From: an uncultured Bacteroides sp.
GTDB lineage: Bacteria; Bacteroidota; Bacteroidia; Bacteroidales; Bacteroidaceae
DNA: 23,078 bases
Direction of reading: 5' to 3'
Assembly (NCBI RefSeq): GCF_949298305.1
Contig: NZ_CASFWU010000037.1
Coordinates: 1-23,078, forward strand
This document shows positions 6,769 to 14,033 of this stretch, one piece after another; the stretch's first letter is position 1; each line of letters opens with the position of its first letter. The position numbers and the translations under genes are program-made. The notes beneath the pieces were generated by a model. It was not told the DNA's origin and did not search any database. It worked only from the letters and a program-made list of their open reading frames with translations.

Positions 6769-7461
6769 ATGTCGTGCATTTTACATATCGAGACATCGAC
6801 CACGGCCTGCTCAGTAGCCCTTAGCGAAGACTCGCAGGTGGTGTTCAAGAAAGAAGAATTGAACGGCCCGTCTCACGCCGTTTTGTTAGGAGTATTCGTT
6901 GATGAAGCACTCTCGTTTGCCGACAGCCACGCCATGCCGCTGGATGCGGTAGCCGTGAGCTGCGGACCGGGGTCGTACACTGGTCTGAGAATCGGGGTGT
7001 CAATGGCCAAAGGCGTATGCTATGGACGCAATCTGAAACTGATTGGCCTCCCCACGCTAAAGGTGCAGTGTGTACCGGTGCTGCTCTATCACGATGAGCT
7101 GCCTGACGACGCACTGCTTTGCCCCATGATAGATGCCCGACGCATGGAGGTGTATGCAGCCCTCTACGACCGTGCTCTGAAACCTGTGCGCGACATCGCT
7201 GCCGACATTGTGGACGAACACTCTTACCGCGAATTTCTGGATCAGCAGCCCGTCTACTTTTTCGGCGACGGAGCCACCAAGTGCAAAGAGAAGCTGACCC
7301 ACCCCAACGCGCATTTCATTGACGGCATACGTCCGCTGGCAAGTATGATGATGCCACTGGCAGAAAAAGCCATAGCAGAAGGGAAGTTTGAGGACGTAGC
7401 CTATTTCGAACCTTTCTACCTGAAAGAATTCGTAGCCGGGAAACCGAAAAAAGTACTTTAA
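6769..7461 (+). CDS. tsaB: tRNA t6A biosynthesis protein TsaB
   Basis: TsaB is the non-catalytic partner of TsaD in the complex that adds threonylcarbamoyl to A37 of ANN-decoding tRNAs. It has an ASKHA actin-like fold. The start MSCILHIETSTTACSVAL and the motif SCGPGSYTGLRIG (from residue 64) are diagnostic of TsaB. The 230-residue length is typical, and the metal-binding His pair of TsaD is absent as expected. It opens the plus-strand housekeeping run. The gap to the next gene is 129 bp and contains A+T-rich degenerate repeats. TsaC, TsaD and TsaE are not in the window. Confidence 0.94.
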   Translation: MSCILHIETSTTACSVALSEDSQVVFKKEELNGPSHAVLLGVFVDEALSFADSHAMPLDAVAVSCGPGSYTGLRIGVSMAKGVCYGRNLKLIGLPTLKVQCVPVLLYHDELPDDALLCPMIDARRMEVYAALYDRALKPVRDIAADIVDEHSYREFLDQQPVYFFGDGATKCKEKLTHPNAHFIDGIRPLASMMMPLAEKAIAEGKFEDVAYFEPFYLKEFVAGKPKKVL

Positions 7462-7565
7462 GATTTTCAGGATTCTGATTTCAGATTTGAAACCTCAGCA
7501 TTGATGACGTGCAGGAATCAGAAACAAGGCATCTGAACTCTAAAATCCTACATTCCGAATGCTGA

Positions 7566-7586
7566 AATCATTAATCATAAATCATT
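7566..7586 (+). repeat. Three tandem 7-bp repeats in the leader of the DUF4290 gene
   Basis: AATCATT (7566-7572), AATCATA (7573-7579) and AATCATT (7580-7586) lie head to tail and end 4 bp before the ATG at 7591. Upstream (7470-7560) the gap contains looser words such as GATTTCAG, GAATCAG and TGAACTC. No Shine-Dalgarno is present. Confidence 0.75.
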
Positions 7587-7590
7587 GATT

Positions 7591-8205
7591 ATGCAATATA
7601 ACACCCAACAGAAAAAGATGCCGCTGCCCGAATACGGACGCAGCATCCAGAACATGGTAGACCATGCGCTGACCATTGAAGACCGTGCCGAACGCCAACG
7701 TTGTGCCAACACCATCGTCAACATCATGGGAGGAATGTTTCCTCACCTGCGCGATGTACCCGACTTCAAGCACAAACTGTGGGACCATCTGGCCATCATG
7801 TCCGATTTTAAACTGGACATTGACTATCCATTTGAGATTATCCGGAAAGATAATCTGGAAGTCAAACCGGAGCCGATTCCCTATCCCCGCACCCGCATCA
7901 AGTACCGTCACTACGGCCGCACGCTGGAGGTGCTGATAGAGAAAGCCTGTGAAATGCCCGAAGGCGACGAGAAGCAGAACCTGATAGCCCTGATTTGCAA
8001 CCACATGAAGAAGGACTACATGGCGTGGAACAAAGACACGGTAGACGACAGCAAGATTGACGACGACCTGAGAGAACTGTCCGAAGGCAGACTACAGATG
8101 ACGGAAGCCATTGTGAAGCTCATGAACGAACGGATTGAGCAAAACTGCCGTCCGAAACAGAACAACAACCCCAACAGAGGAGGAAAGAACAAGAAGAAAT
8201 ATTAA
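7591..8205 (+). CDS. DUF4290 family protein, function unknown
   Basis: I recognise this as the conserved Bacteroidota DUF4290 family, whose function is not established. The 204-residue soluble protein contains the conserved LPEYGRSIQNMVDHA near the N-terminus, MGGMFPHLRD and KLWDHLAIMSDF in the first half, and CNHMKKDYMAWNKD further on. It ends in a low-complexity Asn/Lys/Gly-rich basic tail (NNNPNRGGKNKKKY) that could bind nucleic acid; that last point is inference. There is no signal peptide or membrane helix. ATG 7591 is preferred over an in-frame TTG two codons upstream, because the TTG lies partly in the leader repeat. It is placed directly before murA, with a 71-bp gap. Confidence 0.88.
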   Translation: MQYNTQQKKMPLPEYGRSIQNMVDHALTIEDRAERQRCANTIVNIMGGMFPHLRDVPDFKHKLWDHLAIMSDFKLDIDYPFEIIRKDNLEVKPEPIPYPRTRIKYRHYGRTLEVLIEKACEMPEGDEKQNLIALICNHMKKDYMAWNKDTVDDSKIDDDLRELSEGRLQMTEAIVKLMNERIEQNCRPKQNNNPNRGGKNKKKY

Positions 8206-8229
8206 GTTGATGAGTTGGTGAATGGTTTT

Positions 8230-8270
8230 ACCACTAACCACTCATTGCCAATCGTTAACCACTAACCACT
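8230..8270 (+). repeat. Repeated ACCACTAACCACT word in the murA leader
   Basis: The 13-mer ACCACTAACCACT occurs exactly at 8230-8242 and 8258-8270, 28 bp apart, and each copy is itself a doublet of ACCACT. The second copy ends 6 bp before the murA ATG. The leader is C/A-rich and G-poor, so it should be unstructured; no Shine-Dalgarno is seen. Confidence 0.75.
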
Positions 8271-8276
8271 ACCAAC

Positions 8277-9581
8277 ATGGCATCATTCGTAATAGAAGGA
8301 GGACACAAACTGGCAGGGGAAATCTATCCCCAAGGGGCCAAGAACGAGGTATTGCAGATAATCTGTGCCACTCTGCTCACATCCGAACAGGTGACCGTGA
8401 GCAATGTGCCGGACATTCTGGACGTGAACAACCTGATAGAACTGATGAGAGAAATGGGAGTCAACGTGGAAAAAATAAACACGGACACCTATCGTTTCCA
8501 GGCAGCAACAGTAGACATGGACTACATCGGCAGCGATGCCTTCCTGAAAAAATGCGCCAGTCTGAGAGGCTCTGTCATGCTGGTGGGTCCGATGGTGGCA
8601 CGATTCGGCAAGGCTCTGATTTCAAAACCCGGAGGCGACAAGATTGGCCGCCGCAGACTGGACACTCACTTCGTTGGCATCCAGAATCTGGGAGCAACAA
8701 TGAACTTCGACGAAGAAAGAGGCGTGTACGAAATTACGGCCGACAAGCTGGAAGGCACCTACATGCTGCTGGATGAGGCCTCGGTAACAGGCACAGCCAA
8801 CATCGTTATGGCAGCCGTTCTGGCCAAAGGCAGAACCACCATCTACAACGCCGCCTGCGAACCTTATGTGCAACAACTCTGCCGGATGCTGAACCGCATG
8901 GGAGCCAAGATTTCGGGAATCGCGTCGAACCTGTTGACCATTGAAGGGGTGGAAGGCTTGCACGGAACGGAACACACTGTACTGCCGGACATGATTGAAG
9001 TGGGTAGCTTTATCGGCATGGCAGCCATGACCCAAAGCGAACTGACCATCAAAAACGTGTCTCACGAAAACTTAGGCATTATCCCCGAAAGTTTCCGGAG
9101 GCTGGGCGTACGTCTGGAGCAACGGGGCGACGACATCTACGTGCCGGCACAGGAAACGTACGAAATAGAATCGTTCATAGACGGTTCCATCATGACCATT
9201 GCCGACGCGCCCTGGCCGGGACTGACACCCGACCTGTTGAGCGTAATGCTAGTAGTGGCCACGCAGGCCAAAGGCAGCGTGCTCATCCACCAGAAGATGT
9301 TCGAGAGCCGCCTGTTTTTCGTGGACAAGCTCATAGACATGGGAGCCCAAATCATCCTTTGCGACCCGCACCGTGCCGTGGTCATCGGCCACGACCACGG
9401 GTTCAAATTGAGAGGAGGCAACATGACGTCGCCGGACATCCGAGCCGGCATTGCTCTGCTCATAGCCGCCATGAGTGCAGACGGCATCAGCCGTATCCAC
9501 AACATCGAACAGATTGACCGCGGGTATCAGAATATTGAAGGACGGCTCAACGCCATAGGGGCACGAATAACGAGAATATAA
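8277..9581 (+). CDS. murA: UDP-N-acetylglucosamine 1-carboxyvinyltransferase, Cys-to-Asp form
   Basis: MurA transfers enolpyruvate from PEP to UDP-GlcNAc, the first committed step of peptidoglycan synthesis. The 434-residue length is slightly above the E. coli enzyme. K22-N23 in PQGAKNE and D319 in PGLTPD (equivalent to E. coli D305) are present, and the EPSP-synthase-like repeats can be followed throughout. The active-site loop reads KPGGDKIGRR, with Asp121 where E. coli has Cys115, the residue alkylated by fosfomycin. Known Cys-to-Asp MurA enzymes (Mycobacterium, Chlamydia, and the engineered E. coli C115D) are active and fosfomycin-insensitive, so intrinsic target resistance is likely. Its TAA overlaps the first bases of the repeat element that separates it from rimM. 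Confidence 0.96.
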   Translation: MASFVIEGGHKLAGEIYPQGAKNEVLQIICATLLTSEQVTVSNVPDILDVNNLIELMREMGVNVEKINTDTYRFQAATVDMDYIGSDAFLKKCASLRGSVMLVGPMVARFGKALISKPGGDKIGRRRLDTHFVGIQNLGATMNFDEERGVYEITADKLEGTYMLLDEASVTGTANIVMAAVLAKGRTTIYNAACEPYVQQLCRMLNRMGAKISGIASNLLTIEGVEGLHGTEHTVLPDMIEVGSFIGMAAMTQSELTIKNVSHENLGIIPESFRRLGVRLEQRGDDIYVPAQETYEIESFIDGSIMTIADAPWPGLTPDLLSVMLVVATQAKGSVLIHQKMFESRLFFVDKLIDMGAQIILCDPHRAVVIGHDHGFKLRGGNMTSPDIRAGIALLIAAMSADGISRIHNIEQIDRGYQNIEGRLNAIGARITRI

Positions 9582-9785
9582 GTTTCGGTTTTACCCGAAT
9601 TGTAAAACAGCGAAACCAAACTTACAGAAGTGAAAGAAGTTAGCAGAAGTTATCGCCTGCCCGACGGGTTCAGGAGTTAAAGGCCAATAGAACCTGAAAC
9701 GGCAAATTTCTCTTTTTACGTTTCTATCGGCCTTAACTTCTATATCTTCTAAAGCATCCAGAAGAATATTAAAACCGGAACTTGA
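9580..9785. repeat. MITE-like nested inverted-repeat element, copy 2, inverted relative to copy 1
   Basis: The reverse complement of this stretch aligns along its whole length with 6097-6351. The shared parts are the outer ends (AAGTTTCGGTTTT at 9580-9592 and AAAACCGGAACTTGA at 9771-9785) and the inner inverted pair (AGGAGTTAAAGGCCAATAG at 9672-9690, CTATCGGCCTTAACTTCT at 9724-9741). The subterminal block with CGAATTG (9597-9603) and a G+C-rich CGCCTGCCCGACGGG module (9654-9668) are also shared. It is about 50 bp shorter because the G-run module of copy 1 is missing. It fills the murA-rimM junction exactly: it begins within the murA TAA and ends 4 bp before the rimM ATG. No clear flanking direct repeat is seen; AGAATAT/AAAATAT is the closest. 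Confidence 0.78.
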
Positions 9786-9789
9786 AAAT

Positions 9790-10326
9790 ATGATCAAACG
9801 GGAAGAAGTATATAAGATAGGTATATTCAACAAGCCGCATGGCATTCATGGCGAACTGCAGTTCACCTTCACCGACGACATCTTCGACCGAGTGGAGGCG
9901 GATTATGTCATTTGCCTGTTGGATGGCATTTTTGTACCCTTCTTCATCGAAGAATACCGTTTCCGCTCGGACACAACAGCTCTGATGAAACTGGAAGGGG
10001 TAGACACCACCGAGCGGGCGCGCATGTTCACCAACGTAGAAGTCTACTTTCCCCGTCAGGAAGTCGAAGAAGAGAGCAGGGACGGACTGACGTGGGACTA
10101 CTTCGTGGGCTTTGACGTGTTCGACCTGCACAACAGGTACTTGGGTACTGTAACGGATATAGATACATCGACCCTCAACACCCTGCTAGTCATAGAAAAA
10201 GAAGGCATGGAACAACTGATTCCGGCCCAAGAGGCTTTTGTGACCGACATTGACGAGAACAGTCGCAAGCTGGTGATGGACCTGCCCGTAGGACTGCTGA
10301 GCCTGGAGGATGCGGAAGAAGTATAA
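9790..10326 (+). CDS. rimM: 16S rRNA processing protein RimM
   Basis: RimM binds ribosomal protein S19 and helps assemble the head of the 30S subunit. The N-terminal beta-barrel shows the signature YKIGIFNKPHGIHGELQFTF (residues 8-27). The C-terminal PRC-barrel begins at about residue 100 (WDYFVGFDVFDL) and ends with IPAQEAFVTDID and LPVGLLSL, all typical. The length of 178 is normal. The usual neighbours in other bacteria (rpsP, trmD, rplS) are absent. Because the repeat element ends 4 bp before its ATG, its translation signals come from, or are shadowed by, that element. The next gene starts 18 bp downstream, suggesting co-transcription. Confidence 0.95.
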   Translation: MIKREEVYKIGIFNKPHGIHGELQFTFTDDIFDRVEADYVICLLDGIFVPFFIEEYRFRSDTTALMKLEGVDTTERARMFTNVEVYFPRQEVEEESRDGLTWDYFVGFDVFDLHNRYLGTVTDIDTSTLNTLLVIEKEGMEQLIPAQEAFVTDIDENSRKLVMDLPVGLLSLEDAEEV

Positions 10327-10344
10327 AGGAAAAGGAAAGAAGCT

Positions 10345-11223
10345 ATGGTACCGACAGGAAAAAATCTGAAACGAAGAAAACGGAAAGCCTTCTGGAAAGA
10401 CATCAAGTTCAAATACAAGCTGACCATTATCAATGAGAACACACTGGAAGAGGTCGTAGGACTGCATGTGTCCAAACTGAACGGAATTTCAGTGCTGCTC
10501 TCCGCACTGACAGTGCTCTTTGCTGTGGCAGCAGCCATCATCACTTTCACCCCCCTGCGCAACTATCTGCCCGGCTACATGAATAGTGAGATACGTCAAC
10601 AGGTGGTGGAGAACGCACTACTGGCCGACTCACTGCTGCAAGTCGTTCAACAGCAGGATTTGTATATTGTCAACGTGCAAGACATCCTCCGCGGCGAAAT
10701 CAAGGCAGATACCGTGCGCTCCATGGACTCCCTCACCCTGATGCGAAAAGACTCGCTGATGGAACGAACCCGAAGGGAAGCCGAATTCCGCAAACAATAT
10801 GAAGAAAACGAAAAATACAACCTGACCAACATCAGTGCGCGCACCGATGCCGACGGACGCATTTTCTACCGCCCCACCCGCGGCATGGTGTCGTCGGCAT
10901 TCAATGCACAGACCGGACACTTAGGCACTGACATTGCCGCCAACCCGGGCGAAAGCATCCTGTCTACCTTGGACGGTACCGTCGTGTTGAGCACCTACAC
11001 CGCAGAAACGGGCTACGTCATTGGGGTGCAGCACAACCAGGACTTCCTGTCTGTGTACAAGCACTGCGGCTCGCTGCTGAAGAAGGAGGGTGACACGGTG
11101 AAAGGCGGAGAAGCCATCGCACTGGTAGGCAACAGCGGTGAGCTGAGCACTGGGCCTCATCTTCACTTTGAACTGTGGCACAAAGGAAGGGCTGTGAATC
11201 CGGAACTGTTCATCGTATTTTAA
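10345..11223 (+). CDS. Membrane-anchored M23 (LytM-like) peptidase
   Basis: M23 enzymes are zinc endopeptidases that cut peptidoglycan cross-bridges or act as activators when degenerate. The 292-residue protein has a very basic N-terminus (KRRKRKAFWKD), one membrane helix at about residues 50-72, a charged helical stretch with coiled-coil character (about 85-155) and the M23 domain at about 175-290. The zinc and catalytic residues are all present: H192 and D196 in HLGTD, H240 in YKHCG, and H272/H274 in PHLHFE. It should therefore be an active enzyme in the periplasm, anchored in the inner membrane. It follows rimM by 18 bp and precedes dxr by 68 bp. Many Bacteroidota carry a similar gene near cell-wall genes; the exact substrate bond is unknown. 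Confidence 0.9.
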   Translation: MVPTGKNLKRRKRKAFWKDIKFKYKLTIINENTLEEVVGLHVSKLNGISVLLSALTVLFAVAAAIITFTPLRNYLPGYMNSEIRQQVVENALLADSLLQVVQQQDLYIVNVQDILRGEIKADTVRSMDSLTLMRKDSLMERTRREAEFRKQYEENEKYNLTNISARTDADGRIFYRPTRGMVSSAFNAQTGHLGTDIAANPGESILSTLDGTVVLSTYTAETGYVIGVQHNQDFLSVYKHCGSLLKKEGDTVKGGEAIALVGNSGELSTGPHLHFELWHKGRAVNPELFIVF

Positions 11224-11291
11224 AAACAGAATAAAGAAGCCAGAAACAACATCTGCTTGCTTCTGAAAACATAAATGTAACAACAATAACA

Positions 11292-12446
11292 ATGAAGAAA
11301 CTGATAGCCATACTCGGTTCTACCGGCTCCATCGGGACACAGGCCCTGCAAGTGATAGAGGAGCACCCCGACAAGTACGAAGCCTACGTGCTGACGGCCA
11401 ATAACCGGGTGGACGAACTCATAGCCCAGGCACGCAAGTTCAAGCCTGAAGCTGTGGTGATAGCCAACAAATCGAAATACCCGCAACTGAAAGAAGCCCT
11501 GGCCGACCTTCCCATCAAAGTGTACGCCGGCGAGGAAGCGCTCTGCCAGATTGTGCAGGAGAAAGCCATCGACATTGTGCTCACAGCCATGGTGGGTTAC
11601 GCCGGACTGCGCCCCACCATGAATGCCATCCGCGCCCGCAAAGCCATCGCCTTGGCCAACAAGGAAACCCTGGTAGTGGCCGGAGAACTGATCAATGCCC
11701 TGGCACGGGTGAACCGCACCCCCATCCTGCCCGTCGACTCGGAGCACTCGGCCGTATTCCAATGCCTGGCGGGAGAAGCGGGCAACGCCATCGAGAAGGT
11801 GATACTGACAGCCTCGGGAGGTCCCTTCCGCACCTTCAGCCACGAACAGTTGAAGACGGTAACCAAGGAACAGGCTCTGCGCCATCCCAACTGGGACATG
11901 GGTGCCAAGATTACCATCGACTCCGCCTCGATGATGAATAAGGGTTTTGAGGTGATAGAGGCCAAATGGCTGTTCGGCGTACGTCCGGACCAGATAGAAG
12001 TAGTGGTGCATCCGCAGTCGGTCATCCACTCGATGGTGCAGTTTGCCGACGGAGCCGTCAAGGCACAGCTGGGCATGCCGGACATGCGCCTGCCCATCCA
12101 GTACGCCTTCTCCTACCCCAACCGTCTGCAGGCCTCGTTTCCTCGTCTCGATTTCACCCGATGCACGGAACTGACTTTCGAGCAGCCGGACACCACCCGT
12201 TTCCGCAACCTGGCCTTGGCTTATGAAGCCCTCCATCGCGCGGGCAACATGCCCTGCATCGTCAATGCCGCCAACGAAGTTTGCGTGGCCGCCTTCCTGC
12301 ACGACCGCATCTCCTTCCTCGGCATGAGTGACGTAATAGAAAAAACCATGGAACGGGTTTCCTTCATCAGCAAGCCTGCCTACGAAGACTACGTGGCCAC
12401 AGACGCCGAAGCAAGGCGGGTGGCAGAAGAAATAATAAGAGGATGA
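11292..12446 (+). CDS. dxr: 1-deoxy-D-xylulose 5-phosphate reductoisomerase
   Basis: It converts DXP to 2-C-methyl-D-erythritol 4-phosphate with NADPH, the committed step of the MEP isoprenoid pathway. The 384-residue protein has the NADPH motif GSTGSIG (9-15), the metal ligands D149 and E151 in PVDSEHSA, and N216, K217 and E220 in NKGFEVIEAKW; these match D150, E152, N227, K228 and E231 in E. coli. The flexible loop with RHPNWDMG is intact. This is the target of fosmidomycin. Pairing with rseP 66 bp downstream recalls the E. coli order dxr-uppS-cdsA-rseP, but uppS and cdsA are missing here. A perfect 14-bp palindrome (12445-12458) begins inside its stop codon. Confidence 0.97.
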   Translation: MKKLIAILGSTGSIGTQALQVIEEHPDKYEAYVLTANNRVDELIAQARKFKPEAVVIANKSKYPQLKEALADLPIKVYAGEEALCQIVQEKAIDIVLTAMVGYAGLRPTMNAIRARKAIALANKETLVVAGELINALARVNRTPILPVDSEHSAVFQCLAGEAGNAIEKVILTASGGPFRTFSHEQLKTVTKEQALRHPNWDMGAKITIDSASMMNKGFEVIEAKWLFGVRPDQIEVVVHPQSVIHSMVQFADGAVKAQLGMPDMRLPIQYAFSYPNRLQASFPRLDFTRCTELTFEQPDTTRFRNLALAYEALHRAGNMPCIVNAANEVCVAAFLHDRISFLGMSDVIEKTMERVSFISKPAYEDYVATDAEARRVAEEIIRG

Positions 12447-12507
12447 GTTTATAAACTCAAGAATCTTAAAACAAAAAACTCATAAACTTAAAAACTTACA
12501 AACTCAG
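12445..12507 (+). repeat. Palindrome and four tandem 8-bp repeats in the rseP leader
   Basis: GAGTTTATAAACTC (12445-12458) is a perfect palindrome that overlaps the dxr stop. It is followed by four 8-bp units AAACTCAT, AAACTTAA, AAACTTAC and AAACTCAG at 12476, 12484, 12492 and 12500, in exact register. The array ends 5 bp before the rseP ATG. The leader is A-rich and has no Shine-Dalgarno. Confidence 0.8.
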
Positions 12508-12512
12508 ATTAA

Positions 12513-13847
12513 ATGGAAACATTCTTGATTCGTGCCTTGCAACTCATCATGAGCCTTTCACTGCTCGTCGTCGTTCATGAGATGGGGCACTTCCTCTTCG
12601 CCCGCCTATTCAAAACGCGGGTCGAAAAGTTCTGCCTTTTCTTCGACCCCTGGTTCACACTGTTCAAATTCAAGCCCAAGAACAGTGAGACGGAATACGG
12701 CATCGGCTGGTTGCCCCTGGGCGGCTATGTCAAGATAGCCGGCATGATAGACGAGTCGATGGATACCGAACAGATGAAACAACCCGTACAGCCGTGGGAG
12801 TTCCGCGCCAAGCCGGCGTGGCAACGTCTGCTCATCATGGTGGGCGGCGTACTGTTCAACTTCCTGCTGGCCCTGTTCATCTACTCCATGATTCTCTTCA
12901 CCTGGGGCGATTCCTATATCCCTGTACAGAAGGCACCACTCGGCATGGATTTCAACGAAACGATGCACGCAGTGGGTTTTCAGGACGGCGACGTACTGAT
13001 TTCGGCCGACGGTGTACCCTTTGAACGCATGGGCGGCGACCTGCTGACTGCTCTGGTGGACGCCCGCCAGGTGACCGTGCTGCGCGACGGCCAGGAAGCT
13101 TCGGTCTACATTCCCGAGGATATGATGGACCGCCTGCTGGCAGACAGCACCCGTTTTGCCGACTTCCGCTACCCGTTCGTCATTGACAGCATCGTGGCCG
13201 GACGCCCGGCCGCACTGGCCGGACTGCAACCGGGCGACAGCATCACCCAACTGGACGGGCGCAACATTGCCTACTTTGACTTCAAGGAAGAGATGCTGAA
13301 CCGCAAGAAAGACGGACAGGCACCGCACGACATCCGCCTGACCTATGTACGCAACGGTGTCACCGACACCCTCAGTCTGACCACCGACTCACTTTACGAA
13401 ATCGGTATCACGGCCGACATGCGCACCGCCCGTCTGCTGCCCGTCGTGACAAAGGAATATTCATTCTTCTCCTCCTTCCCTGCCGGCGTGACACTGGGTG
13501 TGAATACCCTGAAAGGCTACGTAAGCCAGATGAAATACCTCTTCTCCAAGGAAGGAGCCAAGCAGTTGGGAGGTTTCGGCACTATTGGCAGCATCTTCCC
13601 AGCCACATGGGACTGGCACCAGTTCTGGTACATGACAGCTTTTCTCAGCATCATCCTGGCTTTCATGAACATCCTGCCCATCCCGGCCCTGGACGGCGGT
13701 CATGTGCTGTTCCTGCTCTACGAGATTGTGGCACGCCGCAAGCCCAGCGACAAATTCATGGAGCGCGCGCAGATGGTGGGCATGTTCCTGCTCTTTGCCC
13801 TGCTTCTTTGGGCCAACTTCAACGATGTACTGCGGTTCCTCTTCTAA
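12513..13847 (+). CDS. rseP: Site-2 protease, RseP family zinc metalloprotease
   Basis: RseP-type proteases cut single-pass membrane proteins within the bilayer, often anti-sigma factors or leftover signal peptides. The 444-residue protein has HEMGH (H22, E23, H26) in the first membrane helix and the third zinc ligand D394 in PALDGGH in a C-terminal helix. Two PDZ domains lie in the periplasmic part: one around 145-200 (GFQDGDVLISADG) and one around 228-300 (AALAGLQPGDSITQLDG). Other helices are at about 105-128, 375-392 and 420-440. All catalytic residues are present. No sigma/anti-sigma pair is in the window, so its substrate is not indicated by context. It closes the housekeeping run. Confidence 0.95.
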   Translation: METFLIRALQLIMSLSLLVVVHEMGHFLFARLFKTRVEKFCLFFDPWFTLFKFKPKNSETEYGIGWLPLGGYVKIAGMIDESMDTEQMKQPVQPWEFRAKPAWQRLLIMVGGVLFNFLLALFIYSMILFTWGDSYIPVQKAPLGMDFNETMHAVGFQDGDVLISADGVPFERMGGDLLTALVDARQVTVLRDGQEASVYIPEDMMDRLLADSTRFADFRYPFVIDSIVAGRPAALAGLQPGDSITQLDGRNIAYFDFKEEMLNRKKDGQAPHDIRLTYVRNGVTDTLSLTTDSLYEIGITADMRTARLLPVVTKEYSFFSSFPAGVTLGVNTLKGYVSQMKYLFSKEGAKQLGGFGTIGSIFPATWDWHQFWYMTAFLSIILAFMNILPIPALDGGHVLFLLYEIVARRKPSDKFMERAQMVGMFLLFALLLWANFNDVLRFLF

Positions 13848-13871
13848 GTAATCCGCATAACTGACATTCAA

Positions 13872-13930
13872 GCACGGATAACACGGTTTTTCAAGGATTC
13901 CCGTTTTGAATCCGACCGCGTTGTCCGTGC
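13872..13930 (+). other. Two-tier hairpin between rseP and the HTCS gene
   Basis: GCACGGATAACACGG (13872-13886) pairs with CCGCGTTGTCCGTGC (13916-13930), with one wobble pair and one mismatch in 15. Nested inside is a perfect GGATTC/GAATCC stem (13895-13900 and 13908-13913) with a 7-nt loop. It lies 25 bp after the rseP stop. There is no T-run, so it may be a transcript-end or stability structure for the rseP operon, or another dispersed repeat. Confidence 0.55.
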
Positions 13931-14033
13931 CTGCCTCTCCACCTTAAATTGACAAAGGCGAACCGACAAAAGAACTGGAATAAACCCGTTCTGATGCCCG
14001 GACGTTCCTCTGACAGGCATAAACCTGATTACC

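Noticed and set aside
6545..6817. Open frame of 90 codons in the gap before tsaB
   Set aside because: It begins at TTG, overlaps the start of tsaB in another frame, resembles no protein family and crosses promoter-like and hairpin sequences.
11238..11267. AGAAGC/GCTTCT inverted repeat between the M23 gene and dxr as a terminator
   Set aside because: The stem is only 6 bp with a long loop and no T-run, and the genes look co-transcribed.
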